From: CAZIWJ01 sp964542855
Lineage (GTDB): Bacteria; Bacteroidota; Bacteroidia; Cytophagales; Cyclobacteriaceae
Assembly: GCA_964542855.1 (NCBI GenBank)
Contig: CAZIWJ010000072.1
Coordinates: 1 to 13,927 of the forward strand
Reading direction: 5' to 3'
DNA: 13,927 bases
Numbering within the stretch: the first letter of the stretch is position 1; each line of letters starts with the position of its first letter. Positions 7,998 to 13,927 of the stretch are shown piece after piece. The notes beneath the pieces were generated by a model. That model did no database searches and had not been told where the DNA came from. It saw only the letters and a program-made list of their open reading frames with translations. The position numbers and the translations under genes are program-made.

Positions 7998-8522
7998 ATG
8001 AGGCATTCACTGTTTCTGCTTTTCGTGTTGTTAATTTCCTGTACTACTGAGCAGGAAAAAGAAGGAATCGAACCTTACAAAGGCCCGGTGAGCATGGTAA
8101 AAGACGTGGAACTGCTGTATAGCGATTCAGCCCGGGTAAAGATTAAACTGAAAGCCCCGCTCCAGGAAGAGCTTGAAAATGGCAACCGCGTTTTTAATGA
8201 GGGAGTTTATATTGAGTTCTTTAACGAAAAAGGAACAGTTGGTTCTACTATAGAAGGCGATCAGGGGAAGTATGATAAGAAAAGTAACATGTATACGGTA
8301 CGTGGAAACGTAGTAGTGATAAATAAAGAGAAGGACGAAACCCTTCGTACCGAAGAACTCTTCTGGAAGCCTAAAACGGGAAAAATAACTACCGAAAAAT
8401 ACGTGGAAATAGAAACTGACGGTGAACTGCTAACCGGCAACGGGCTTACGGCCAACCAGGATTTCTCTTACTACGAAATAACCCGCCCCAAAGGAATATT
8501 CTCTATTGAAAATGACCCCTAA
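7998..8522 (+). CDS. lptC: LPS export component LptC, lipoprotein form
   Basis: LptC is the part of the Lpt bridge that receives lipopolysaccharide from the LptB2FG extractor and hands it to LptA on the way to the outer membrane. The 174-residue length suits the family. Unlike the helix-anchored E. coli protein, this one has a lipobox (LISC) with Cys15 after a very short signal MRHSLFLLFVLLIS, so it is probably lipid-anchored. The body is beta-rich, with YDKKSNMYTVRGNVVV (92-107) and LRTEELFWKPKTGKI (116-130), which fit the LptC/OstA-like beta-jellyroll. The frame has no upstream in-frame ATG before a stop at 7935, so the start is fixed. No Shine-Dalgarno is visible; the leader is the terminator hairpin. 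Its end overlaps the next small gene. Confidence 0.88.
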   Translation: MRHSLFLLFVLLISCTTEQEKEGIEPYKGPVSMVKDVELLYSDSARVKIKLKAPLQEELENGNRVFNEGVYIEFFNEKGTVGSTIEGDQGKYDKKSNMYTVRGNVVVINKEKDETLRTEELFWKPKTGKITTEKYVEIETDGELLTGNGLTANQDFSYYEITRPKGIFSIENDP

Positions 8523-8691
8523 ACAATTATTACCTATTATTCTATTCTCGTTGTCTGTTGGTTTTCTTATAATTGGTATACACCAGCTCATTACGTTAGG
8601 AATGCTGAAAGCCTACTGGCTTTTTATGATTTCAGTAGCCTTGTTGATGGGCTATAGCCTTACTAAATCCCGACAAGAAAACAATGAATAA
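8512..8691 (+). CDS. Small two-helix membrane protein
   Basis: A 59-residue product with hydrophobic segments at about 8-29 and 35-50 separated by a short turn, and a polar, charged tail (TKSRQENNE). I do not recognise a family. The ATG at 8512 overlaps the end of lptC by 11 bases, which suggests translational coupling. A TTG two codons upstream (8506) could also start the frame but ATG is preferred. The position between lptC and the CorC-type gene, and the coding frame free of stops across two helices, argue that it is a real gene in the envelope operon. Confidence 0.7.
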   Translation: MTPKQLLPIILFSLSVGFLIIGIHQLITLGMLKAYWLFMISVALLMGYSLTKSRQENNE

Positions 8692-8755
8692 AATAAGAGT
8701 AATGATAAATCCCGCCCTAAATAAACAGGAAAACACTGAAGCGAGTTACCTGTAA
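8684..8755 (+). CDS. Possible 23-residue leader ORF
   Basis: An ATG at 8684 overlaps the stop of the small membrane protein (ATGAATAA) and opens a frame coding MNKIRVMINPALNKQENTEA plus three residues, stopping at 8753-8755, four bases before the next gene's ATG. It fills the only gap in this part of the operon. The peptide has no recognisable feature, and a 23-codon frame occurs easily by chance, so it is listed only as a possibility. Confidence 0.2.
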   Translation: MNKIRVMINPALNKQENTEASYL

Positions 8756-8759
8756 GCAA

Positions 8760-10070
8760 ATGGAACTACAAATTACTGTTGTTTTACTTTCTCTAATTTT
8801 CTCTGCTTTTTTCTCGGGTATGGAAATAGCTTTTATTTCCTCTGATCGACTACGTATTGAACTTCAGCGCCAGCAGGGATCAGCCACCGGAAAAATTCTA
8901 TCCGGTTTCCTTAAAAACCCGGCCCGATTCATAGGAACTACTTTAATTGGTAATAATACCGCCTTGGTAGTTTATGGAATCTATATTGCATTGTTACTCG
9001 ATCCGTTAATTGCCAGTATCCTGCCCGGGGGGTTAAACCCACAGGCAACCGATCTTGCTGTTCTGCTTATTCAAACCATCCTGGCTACCCTTATCGTTAT
9101 TTTCACTGCCGAATTTACCCCCAAGAGTTTGTTTATGCTTGCCCCAAACCTCATGCTAAATATGTTTGCCATACCCATGCAAATTATTTACATCATTTTA
9201 TCTCCCTTTGTTTACGCGGTGGTTAGCATTTCCCGGTTTTTTATCGTGAAAGTATTGCGGCTAAAGTACCGGGAAGATCGTCCTGTTTTCGGACTTACCG
9301 ACCTGCATCATTTTATTGAAAATACCATTAGGGGCAGCCATGAATTAAAGGTAGATGGTAACCCGAACAGCCCGGTGCTTAATACCAAAATATTTACCAA
9401 CGCCCTCGAGTTTAAAACGGTTAAAGTAAGAGAATGCATGATTCCCCGCACCGAAGTAATTGCCGTCAACGTAGAATCAACCATCGATGAACTCAAGGAA
9501 AGCTTTCTGGAAAGTGGCCACTCTAAAATCCTGATTTTCCACAACACCATCGACGATATTATCGGTTACTGCCATACCCTTGCCCTGTTCAAAAAACCCG
9601 AGCAGATTAGAGATATTCTCTCGCCTATCATTATTGTTCCCGAAACCATTCCGGCTAACGAACTCATGATTCAATTTATTACCGAGCACCGAAGTATTGC
9701 CTTGGTGGTTGATGAATTTGGAGGAACAGCTGGTATTGTTACCATGGAAGATATCATAGAGGAAATTTTTGGTGATATCCAGGATGAACACGACGACGAA
9801 GATTGGGTAGAAGAACAAATAGACCACGATACTTTCCTGGTCAGTGCCCGCCATGAAATTGATTACCTGAACGAAAAATACAACTGGTGCATCCCTGACG
9901 GCGAATATGAAACGCTGGGAGGATACATTCTTTCCATTACTGAGGATATTCCCCAGATCGGCGATGTGGTAGAAGCCGACCAGTTTACATTTATAATTAA
10001 GTCGATGCATGAAAACCGGATCGATAATGTTCAGCTTACTATCGATTACTCCCTGTTGAATGAGGAGTAA
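8760..10070 (+). CDS. CBS-domain membrane protein of the CorC/HlyC (CNNM) family
   Basis: The 436-residue protein has the three modules of the family. First is a DUF21/CNNM membrane region (about 1-165) with FFSGMEIAF (17-25), IGNN (63-66) and TAEFTPKSL (116-124). Next is a CBS pair (about 223-330) containing RECMIPRTEV and VDEFGGTAGIVTMEDIIEE (307-325). Last is a C-terminal CorC_HlyC domain (about 345-436) with YETLGGYILS. Related proteins have been linked to Mg2+ or Co2+ export; the old hemolysin label is misleading. GldE of gliding bacteria is a relative, but no gldD is next to it, so I do not use that name. It follows the small membrane gene after 68 bases, in the same direction, and probably shares the envelope operon. 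The transported ion is inferred only. Confidence 0.88.
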   Translation: MELQITVVLLSLIFSAFFSGMEIAFISSDRLRIELQRQQGSATGKILSGFLKNPARFIGTTLIGNNTALVVYGIYIALLLDPLIASILPGGLNPQATDLAVLLIQTILATLIVIFTAEFTPKSLFMLAPNLMLNMFAIPMQIIYIILSPFVYAVVSISRFFIVKVLRLKYREDRPVFGLTDLHHFIENTIRGSHELKVDGNPNSPVLNTKIFTNALEFKTVKVRECMIPRTEVIAVNVESTIDELKESFLESGHSKILIFHNTIDDIIGYCHTLALFKKPEQIRDILSPIIIVPETIPANELMIQFITEHRSIALVVDEFGGTAGIVTMEDIIEEIFGDIQDEHDDEDWVEEQIDHDTFLVSARHEIDYLNEKYNWCIPDGEYETLGGYILSITEDIPQIGDVVEADQFTFIIKSMHENRIDNVQLTIDYSLLNEE

Positions 10071-10086
10071 CAACTTAACCTAACAT

Positions 10087-10117
10087 TTTGAAATAAAGGC
10101 GGATTGCGTTTATTTTG
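10087..10117 (+). promoter_or_regulatory. Candidate promoter of the PpiD-like gene
   Basis: TTTG at 10087-10090 lies 19 bases before TTATTTTG (10110-10117), a 7-of-8 match to TAnnTTTG with correct spacing. Transcription would begin near 10123, leaving a leader of about 15 bases before the ATG at 10139. The isomerase gene may thus have its own promoter in addition to read-through from the upstream gene. Confidence 0.45.
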
Positions 10118-10138
10118 CATGATTAAAAATTATAGCGT

Positions 10139-12238
10139 ATGTCATTAATCAGTAAGATCAGAGAGAAAACCGGGTTAGTTATTGGCGCGGTAGCCATAGG
10201 CCTGGGAATGTTTGTGGTAGGGGGTGATCTACTTGGTCCAAATTCTGGCTTCTTTGGGGAGCGCGATAATACCGTGGGTGAAATTGCCGGCGAAACCATT
10301 ACCTACGAAGAATATCAGCAAACCATCCAGGAAGTGGAAGCCAACTATACTCTGCAAACCGGAAACCCGCCAACGGCCAGCCAGCAGTTCGGTATTCGCC
10401 AGCAGGCCTGGGATAAACTGATTGCCGACATTGCCTTTCAACAACAATACGAAGCCCTGGGCCTTGAGGTAACCGAAGAAGAAGTGGTTGACATGGTGCA
10501 GGGAAACAACATTTCCCCCCAGCTAAAACAGGCATTTGTTGACAGTACCGGTAATTTCAATCGCAACCTGATTGTAAATTACCTGAAAAACCTTTCCCAG
10601 CTCCCTCCCCAGCAACAGGCAGCCTGGTATAATTTTGAAAGAAGCCTTGGGCCATCAAGGCTACGAATCAAGTTTGAGAACCTGATCTCGAAAGCTAATT
10701 TCGTTACCCAGGCCGAAGCCCGTCGTCAGTACAGGGAACAGAATTCTACGGCGTCCATCAAATATTATTTTATTCCGTCATACACTTTGGCCGATTCACT
10801 GGTAACGGTTACAAAAACAGAGATGGAAAATTTTCTCGAAGAACATAGAGAAGACTACGAAGTGGAGGCTGGACGAACCCTCAAGTATATTACTATTCCA
10901 ATTACACCATCTCCAGAAGACACTGCCCGCCTGCAGGAAGAAATCGACCGCCTGTTACCCCGCTTCCAGCAGGCATCTAATGACTCTGCTTTTGCCGCCA
11001 TTAATTCCGATGGAAATGAACCTTACCGTAGTTATAAAATCGATGAACTACCTGTTCAGTTAGCTGGCAACCCTGGCCAACTGCAGGAAGGACAGGTTTA
11101 TGGGCCCTTTGAGCAACAGGGAAATTTCGTGCTATTAAAGGTTTCTGGTGTTACTAAATCTGATGCTTACTCGGCCCGGGCCAGCCATATTTTACTTAAA
11201 ACTGGCGAAGGCCAGAACGACGCTACCCAGCGTACCAAAGCTCAGCGATTGTTGCGTGAACTTCAGAACGGTGCCGACTTTGCTACTTACGCCCGTACTT
11301 ACAGCGACGATCCTTCGGCCCAGCGTGGTGGTGATTTAGGATGGTTCAGCGAAGGTAGAATGGTTGCCCCCTTCGAAGAAGCTGTTTTCAATCGTACTAC
11401 TGAAGGGCTGGTGAACCGGGTTGTAAAAAGCCAGTTTGGTTACCACATCATTAAAGTTACCCAGCCCAAAACCAATATCTCTTACGAAATCGCCCGGATT
11501 CAGCGTGAGGTTTTTCCAGGCGACCAAACCCGAAACATGGCTTTTCGCAAAGCAGACCTCTTCGCCTCACAGGTTAGTGATCCTGCCTCTTTTAAAGATC
11601 AGGCCAGTGCCGATAGTTTGGAAATCATGGAAGCTGAAAATGTTGCCAAGGACGCCCGTAACTTACGGTTTATGAATAATTCGCGCCAGGTAATCCGATG
11701 GGCTTACAATGAAGCTGAAATTGGGGATGTGTCGCCGGTTTACGAACTGGAAGAAAACTACATCGTGGCGCTCTTAACCAGTAAACGGGAAAAAGGAACC
11801 GCAAGTCTGGCGTCGGTAGAAGATGAAATCCGTTCGAAAGTAAGAGATCGGAAGAAAGCCGAACTGATTGCTGAAAAAGTAAGGGAACTTGAAGGTACCA
11901 TCGATGAAATGGCTACTGCTTACGGAGAGGATACCGAAGTTTTTACCATGGAAGCACTTAAGCTTAGTGCCAGTTCAATTACGAGCGTAGGCCAGGCCCC
12001 CGAAGCTGTTGGTGCGGTATTTGGTACTCCTGCCGGTGAAATAACTGGTCCGATTACACTGGATAACGGCGTTGTAAACATTGAAGTACTGTCTAAAACA
12101 GAAGCCCCCGAAATAGCCGATTATTCAACCTACAAGAACGCTGTGGCTGAGCGTTTGACCCGACAGGCTTCGACCAAGATTAACGAGGCCGTTCGAGATA
12201 ATGCTAACATCCAGGACCAGCGCTATAAGTTCTTTTAA
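10139..12238 (+). CDS. ppiD: Membrane-anchored parvulin peptidyl-prolyl isomerase, PpiD-like
   Basis: The 699-residue protein is anchored by one N-terminal helix (about 12-32) and faces the periplasm, where it should help fold exported and outer-membrane proteins. After the anchor comes a SurA_N/PpiD_N-type helical chaperone region (about 45-200). The clear parvulin (Rotamase) domain spans about 346-442, with ASHILLK (348-354), YSDDPSAQRGGDLGWF (388-403), VAPFEEAVF (409-417) and FGYHIIKV (433-440). Segments around 246-339 and 507-550, and again 595-655 (AVFGTPAGEITGPI), look like degraded parvulin pieces without these motifs. The protein is longer than E. coli PpiD (623 residues). It closes the envelope block and is followed by a terminator hairpin. 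PpiD versus another SurA-like foldase cannot be separated by eye. Confidence 0.85.
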   Translation: MSLISKIREKTGLVIGAVAIGLGMFVVGGDLLGPNSGFFGERDNTVGEIAGETITYEEYQQTIQEVEANYTLQTGNPPTASQQFGIRQQAWDKLIADIAFQQQYEALGLEVTEEEVVDMVQGNNISPQLKQAFVDSTGNFNRNLIVNYLKNLSQLPPQQQAAWYNFERSLGPSRLRIKFENLISKANFVTQAEARRQYREQNSTASIKYYFIPSYTLADSLVTVTKTEMENFLEEHREDYEVEAGRTLKYITIPITPSPEDTARLQEEIDRLLPRFQQASNDSAFAAINSDGNEPYRSYKIDELPVQLAGNPGQLQEGQVYGPFEQQGNFVLLKVSGVTKSDAYSARASHILLKTGEGQNDATQRTKAQRLLRELQNGADFATYARTYSDDPSAQRGGDLGWFSEGRMVAPFEEAVFNRTTEGLVNRVVKSQFGYHIIKVTQPKTNISYEIARIQREVFPGDQTRNMAFRKADLFASQVSDPASFKDQASADSLEIMEAENVAKDARNLRFMNNSRQVIRWAYNEAEIGDVSPVYELEENYIVALLTSKREKGTASLASVEDEIRSKVRDRKKAELIAEKVRELEGTIDEMATAYGEDTEVFTMEALKLSASSITSVGQAPEAVGAVFGTPAGEITGPITLDNGVVNIEVLSKTEAPEIADYSTYKNAVAERLTRQASTKINEAVRDNANIQDQRYKFF

Positions 12239-12276
12239 CGAGAAAATTCCTGTACCCACTATATATGCTTTAATTC

Positions 12277-12303
12277 AGGGCCGCCTTCGTGCGGCCTTTA
12301 TTG
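12277..12303 (+). terminator. Intrinsic terminator after the PpiD-like gene
   Basis: GGCCGC (12279-12284) pairs with GCGGCC (12291-12296) around a six-base CTTCGT loop, extended outward by a G-T wobble and an A-T pair. TTTATT follows. The T-run is short but the GC-rich stem is strong. It lies about 40 bases after the stop codon, in the gap between two convergent genes. Confidence 0.75.
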
Positions 12304-12316
12304 CGTAGAAACGCAA
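12301..12316. repeat. Second hairpin next to the terminator
   Basis: TTGCGT (12301-12306) and ACGCAA (12311-12316) form a perfect 6-bp stem with an AGAA tetraloop, immediately beside the terminator. A third perfect hairpin, GGTATT-ACA-AATACC, lies at 12349-12363. Neither has a T-tract in either direction, so their role in ending transcription is uncertain. Confidence 0.5.
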
Positions 12317-12405
12317 CCGGACCGGAATTTATATTACACTATCAGATTGGTATTACAAATACCGACCCAGATAACAACATGTTTGCATCGTTATGATTTA
12401 TATTG

Positions 12406-13416
12406 TTACGATAACTTTACCTTAATCGTCCCGGCAGCGGTATCAACTTCGGCATTTGCCCCGAAAGGAAAAGTAATGTTATCGGCTTCGTGGCCAAATG
12501 GTATTCCCCGCACAACCGGTACATTCAAATTGCCCAGGCGGTCGTGCAGCACGTAATCAAGTGAAAGAGATTTTTCGGGCGTGTCCGTATCGCAGTCAGA
12601 AAAATCACCCAGCACTATCGCTGCGGCACTTTGCAACTTATTTTCTGCAGTAATCAGCTGTGTTAACATACGGTCAACCCGGTAAGGTGCTTCCCCAACC
12701 TCTTCAATAAAAACCACCTTGTTCTCGTATGATATATCGTAAGGGGTACCCACCAGGGCAACCAGCAACGATAAATTCCCGCCGATAAGTCCTCCCGATG
12801 CCTTGCCAGGACGAATGACTTCCATTTGATTTTCGTCTTCCCGGGAATGAAGCAAAACTTCCTTTGGATTTCCGATCAGGAATTTTCGGAAGTATTTTTC
12901 GGTGATTGCAGTATAGTCCGATGTCCCCATCGGGCCGTGGTAAACCCGCAGCCCGGTTTTCTGGTGCACACCAAACAGCAGGGCGGTAATATCACTGAAT
13001 CCCATAAAAATTTTAGGGTTATCCCTAATCAGGTCGTAATTCAGCATGGGAAGCAAACGGGCGCTCCCGTAACCTCCGCGACCACAGAAAATCGCCTTTA
13101 TGTCTTCGTTGGAAAACATATTGTGCAGGTCATCAACCCGCTGGGCATCAGTACCGGCCAGGAAACCCTTGCGAACCAGCATATTGGGCGACCATTTAAC
13201 CTTGAAACCAAACGACTCAAATTGCTGAACGGCCTGTTCCAGTTGCTCTTCGGTAATGTAGGTTGCAGGTGTAACCAGTCCGATGGTATCGCCCGGCTGC
13301 AAAGGGGCCGGGATTAACAGTTCGGGCGGAGCAGCCTGTGCGGAAGTAAGAAGAGCAGCGAATGGAAGAAGAGAGGATACCGCTCCTGTTTTTTTAATGA
13401 ATGAACGTCTGATCAT
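12406..13416 (-). CDS. S66-family LD-carboxypeptidase with Tat-like signal
   Basis: Members of this family cut the bond between L- and D-residues in tetrapeptide stems during murein recycling (LdcA), or cleave microcin C (MccF). The 336 residues contain the family marks: CGRGGYGSARLLP (111-123), the nucleophile elbow GFSD with Ser141, FIEEVGEAPYRVDRML (236-251) holding the catalytic Glu, and GHEADNITFPFG (308-319) with His309, completing the Ser-Glu-His triad. The N-terminus MIRRSFIKKTG, a hydrophobic stretch and AQA before residue 29 look like a twin-arginine signal, so the enzyme is probably exported folded, unlike cytoplasmic E. coli LdcA. It is divergent from ndk with 86 bases between. 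Murein recycling is the likeliest role; antibiotic-peptide cleavage is an alternative. Confidence 0.88.
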   Translation of the reverse strand: MIRRSFIKKTGAVSSLLPFAALLTSAQAAPPELLIPAPLQPGDTIGLVTPATYITEEQLEQAVQQFESFGFKVKWSPNMLVRKGFLAGTDAQRVDDLHNMFSNEDIKAIFCGRGGYGSARLLPMLNYDLIRDNPKIFMGFSDITALLFGVHQKTGLRVYHGPMGTSDYTAITEKYFRKFLIGNPKEVLLHSREDENQMEVIRPGKASGGLIGGNLSLLVALVGTPYDISYENKVVFIEEVGEAPYRVDRMLTQLITAENKLQSAAAIVLGDFSDCDTDTPEKSLSLDYVLHDRLGNLNVPVVRGIPFGHEADNITFPFGANAEVDTAAGTIKVKLS

Positions 13417-13467
13417 GGGAATTACAGGGAAAAATGATGGATAGTGGGGATAAACAATTTTATCTGT

Positions 13468-13475
13468 TAGCTTTG
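13468..13475 (+). promoter_or_regulatory. Candidate -7 element of ndk
   Basis: TAGCTTTG matches TAnnTTTG exactly and lies 27 bases before the ndk start codon, giving a leader of about 20 bases. No TTTG is found at -33; the region there is AGTGGGGA. The -7 element alone is therefore the support. Confidence 0.5.
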
Positions 13476-13478
13476 CAG

Positions 13479-13486
13479 CAAAATTA
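13479..13486 (-). promoter_or_regulatory. Candidate -7 element of the LD-carboxypeptidase
   Basis: On the minus strand TAATTTTG also matches TAnnTTTG exactly. It would give a leader of about 57 bases. A weaker alternative, TAAAATTG (13462-13455, minus), is nearer to the gene. No convincing -33 element is visible for either. Confidence 0.35.
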
Positions 13487-13502
13487 ACAAAAACAAGGAA
13501 TA

Positions 13503-13922
13503 ATGGCAGGAAACAGAACCTTTACTATGATTAAGCCTGATGCCACCGGTGCTGGAAATTCAGGTGCAATAATGAAAATGATTGAAGATGCAGGCTTTAC
13601 TGTGAAAGCGGTTAAAATGACCCGGATGACCGAAGAGGTAGCTGGTCAGTTTTACGCTGTTCATAAAGAGCGTCCTTTTTACGGCGAGCTATGCGAATAC
13701 ATGTCTTCCGGCCCCATCATCGCCATGATCCTGGAAAAAGACAATGCAGTGGAAGATTTCCGAAAATTGATTGGCGCTACCGATCCCGCCAAAGCAGAAG
13801 CTGGAACCATTCGCAACCTGTTTGCCAAGTCCATTGAAGCAAACGCAGTTCATGGATCAGACAGCGACGAAAATGCCCGGGTAGAAGGTAGCTTCTTTTT
13901 CTCCAAACTGGAACAGGTTTAA
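13503..13922 (+). CDS. ndk: Nucleoside diphosphate kinase
   Basis: Ndk moves the gamma phosphate from ATP to other nucleoside diphosphates and balances the NTP and dNTP pools in the cytoplasm. The 139 residues are full length for the family. Start segment TFTMIKPDA (6-14) and the active-site signature NAVHGSDS (114-121) with the phospho-accepting His117 are intact. GTIRNLFA (101-108) replaces the more common GTIRGDFA, a variant I associate with Bacteroidota Ndk. An AAGGA stretch lies only a few bases before the ATG. The stop codon ends five bases before the window edge, so no terminator can be judged. Confidence 0.97.
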   Translation: MAGNRTFTMIKPDATGAGNSGAIMKMIEDAGFTVKAVKMTRMTEEVAGQFYAVHKERPFYGELCEYMSSGPIIAMILEKDNAVEDFRKLIGATDPAKAEAGTIRNLFAKSIEANAVHGSDSDENARVEGSFFFSKLEQV

Positions 13923-13927
13923 TTAGA

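Noticed and set aside
8760..10070. Naming the CBS/CorC protein GldE
   Set aside because: It shares the domain plan, but no gliding genes lie next to it, and the family is widespread.
9477..10073. 198-residue minus-strand frame opposite the CorC-type gene
   Set aside because: It lies wholly antisense to a well supported gene, matches no family and has no own promoter or spacing; a shadow frame.
12826..13317. 163-residue plus-strand frame opposite the LD-carboxypeptidase
   Set aside because: The catalytic motifs of the minus-strand gene cover this region, and the plus-strand product looks random.
1..13927. Novel defence, mobile or CRISPR system
   Set aside because: All sizeable frames on both strands fit housekeeping or envelope genes; there are no repeat arrays, transposase, integrase or tRNA-like sequences visible.

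Overview
The window reads as ordinary chromosomal DNA from a member of the Bacteroidota, most likely of the order Cytophagales. This rests on the gene content (a PDH E1-alpha subunit, LptC as a lipoprotein, Bacteroidota-style envelope proteins), on start codons that mostly lack a strong Shine-Dalgarno sequence, and on promoter-like motifs close to the phylum's -33 TTTG / -7 TAnnTTTG pattern. I cannot name a genus. No phage, transposon, CRISPR, tRNA, rRNA or defence genes are visible.

Layout. On the left edge (1-89, minus) is the start of an unrecognised gene. It is followed by the minus-strand pdhA (210-1265), which ends in a strong intrinsic terminator (148-185). recF (1428-2525, plus) is divergent from pdhA and runs tail-to-tail into a minus-strand NhaD-type sodium/proton antiporter (2522-4057); their stop codons overlap. 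From 4200 to 12238 everything is on the plus strand: coaX, an overlapping outer-membrane beta-barrel gene, a 386-base AT-rich gap, an exported TPR protein, a terminator hairpin, lptC, a 59-residue two-helix membrane protein, a CBS/CorC-type membrane protein, and a large membrane-anchored parvulin isomerase (PpiD-like). The right end holds a minus-strand S66 LD-carboxypeptidase with a Tat-like signal (12406-13416) and a divergent, complete ndk (13503-13922).

How the genes fit together. The central block from 4936 to 12238 looks like an envelope-biogenesis neighbourhood: a barrel, a TPR protein, the LPS-transport component LptC, a membrane protein of the CorC/CNNM type and a periplasmic foldase. 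From memory, this order recurs in other Bacteroidota; I could not check that here. pdhA, recF, coaX and ndk are housekeeping genes for central metabolism, DNA repair, CoA synthesis and nucleotide balance.

I found no undescribed system. The most useful second-look items are the terminator hairpin that ends four bases before the lptC start codon, two head-to-head -7 promoter motifs between the LD-carboxypeptidase and ndk, and the unnamed barrel, TPR and small membrane proteins of the envelope block.
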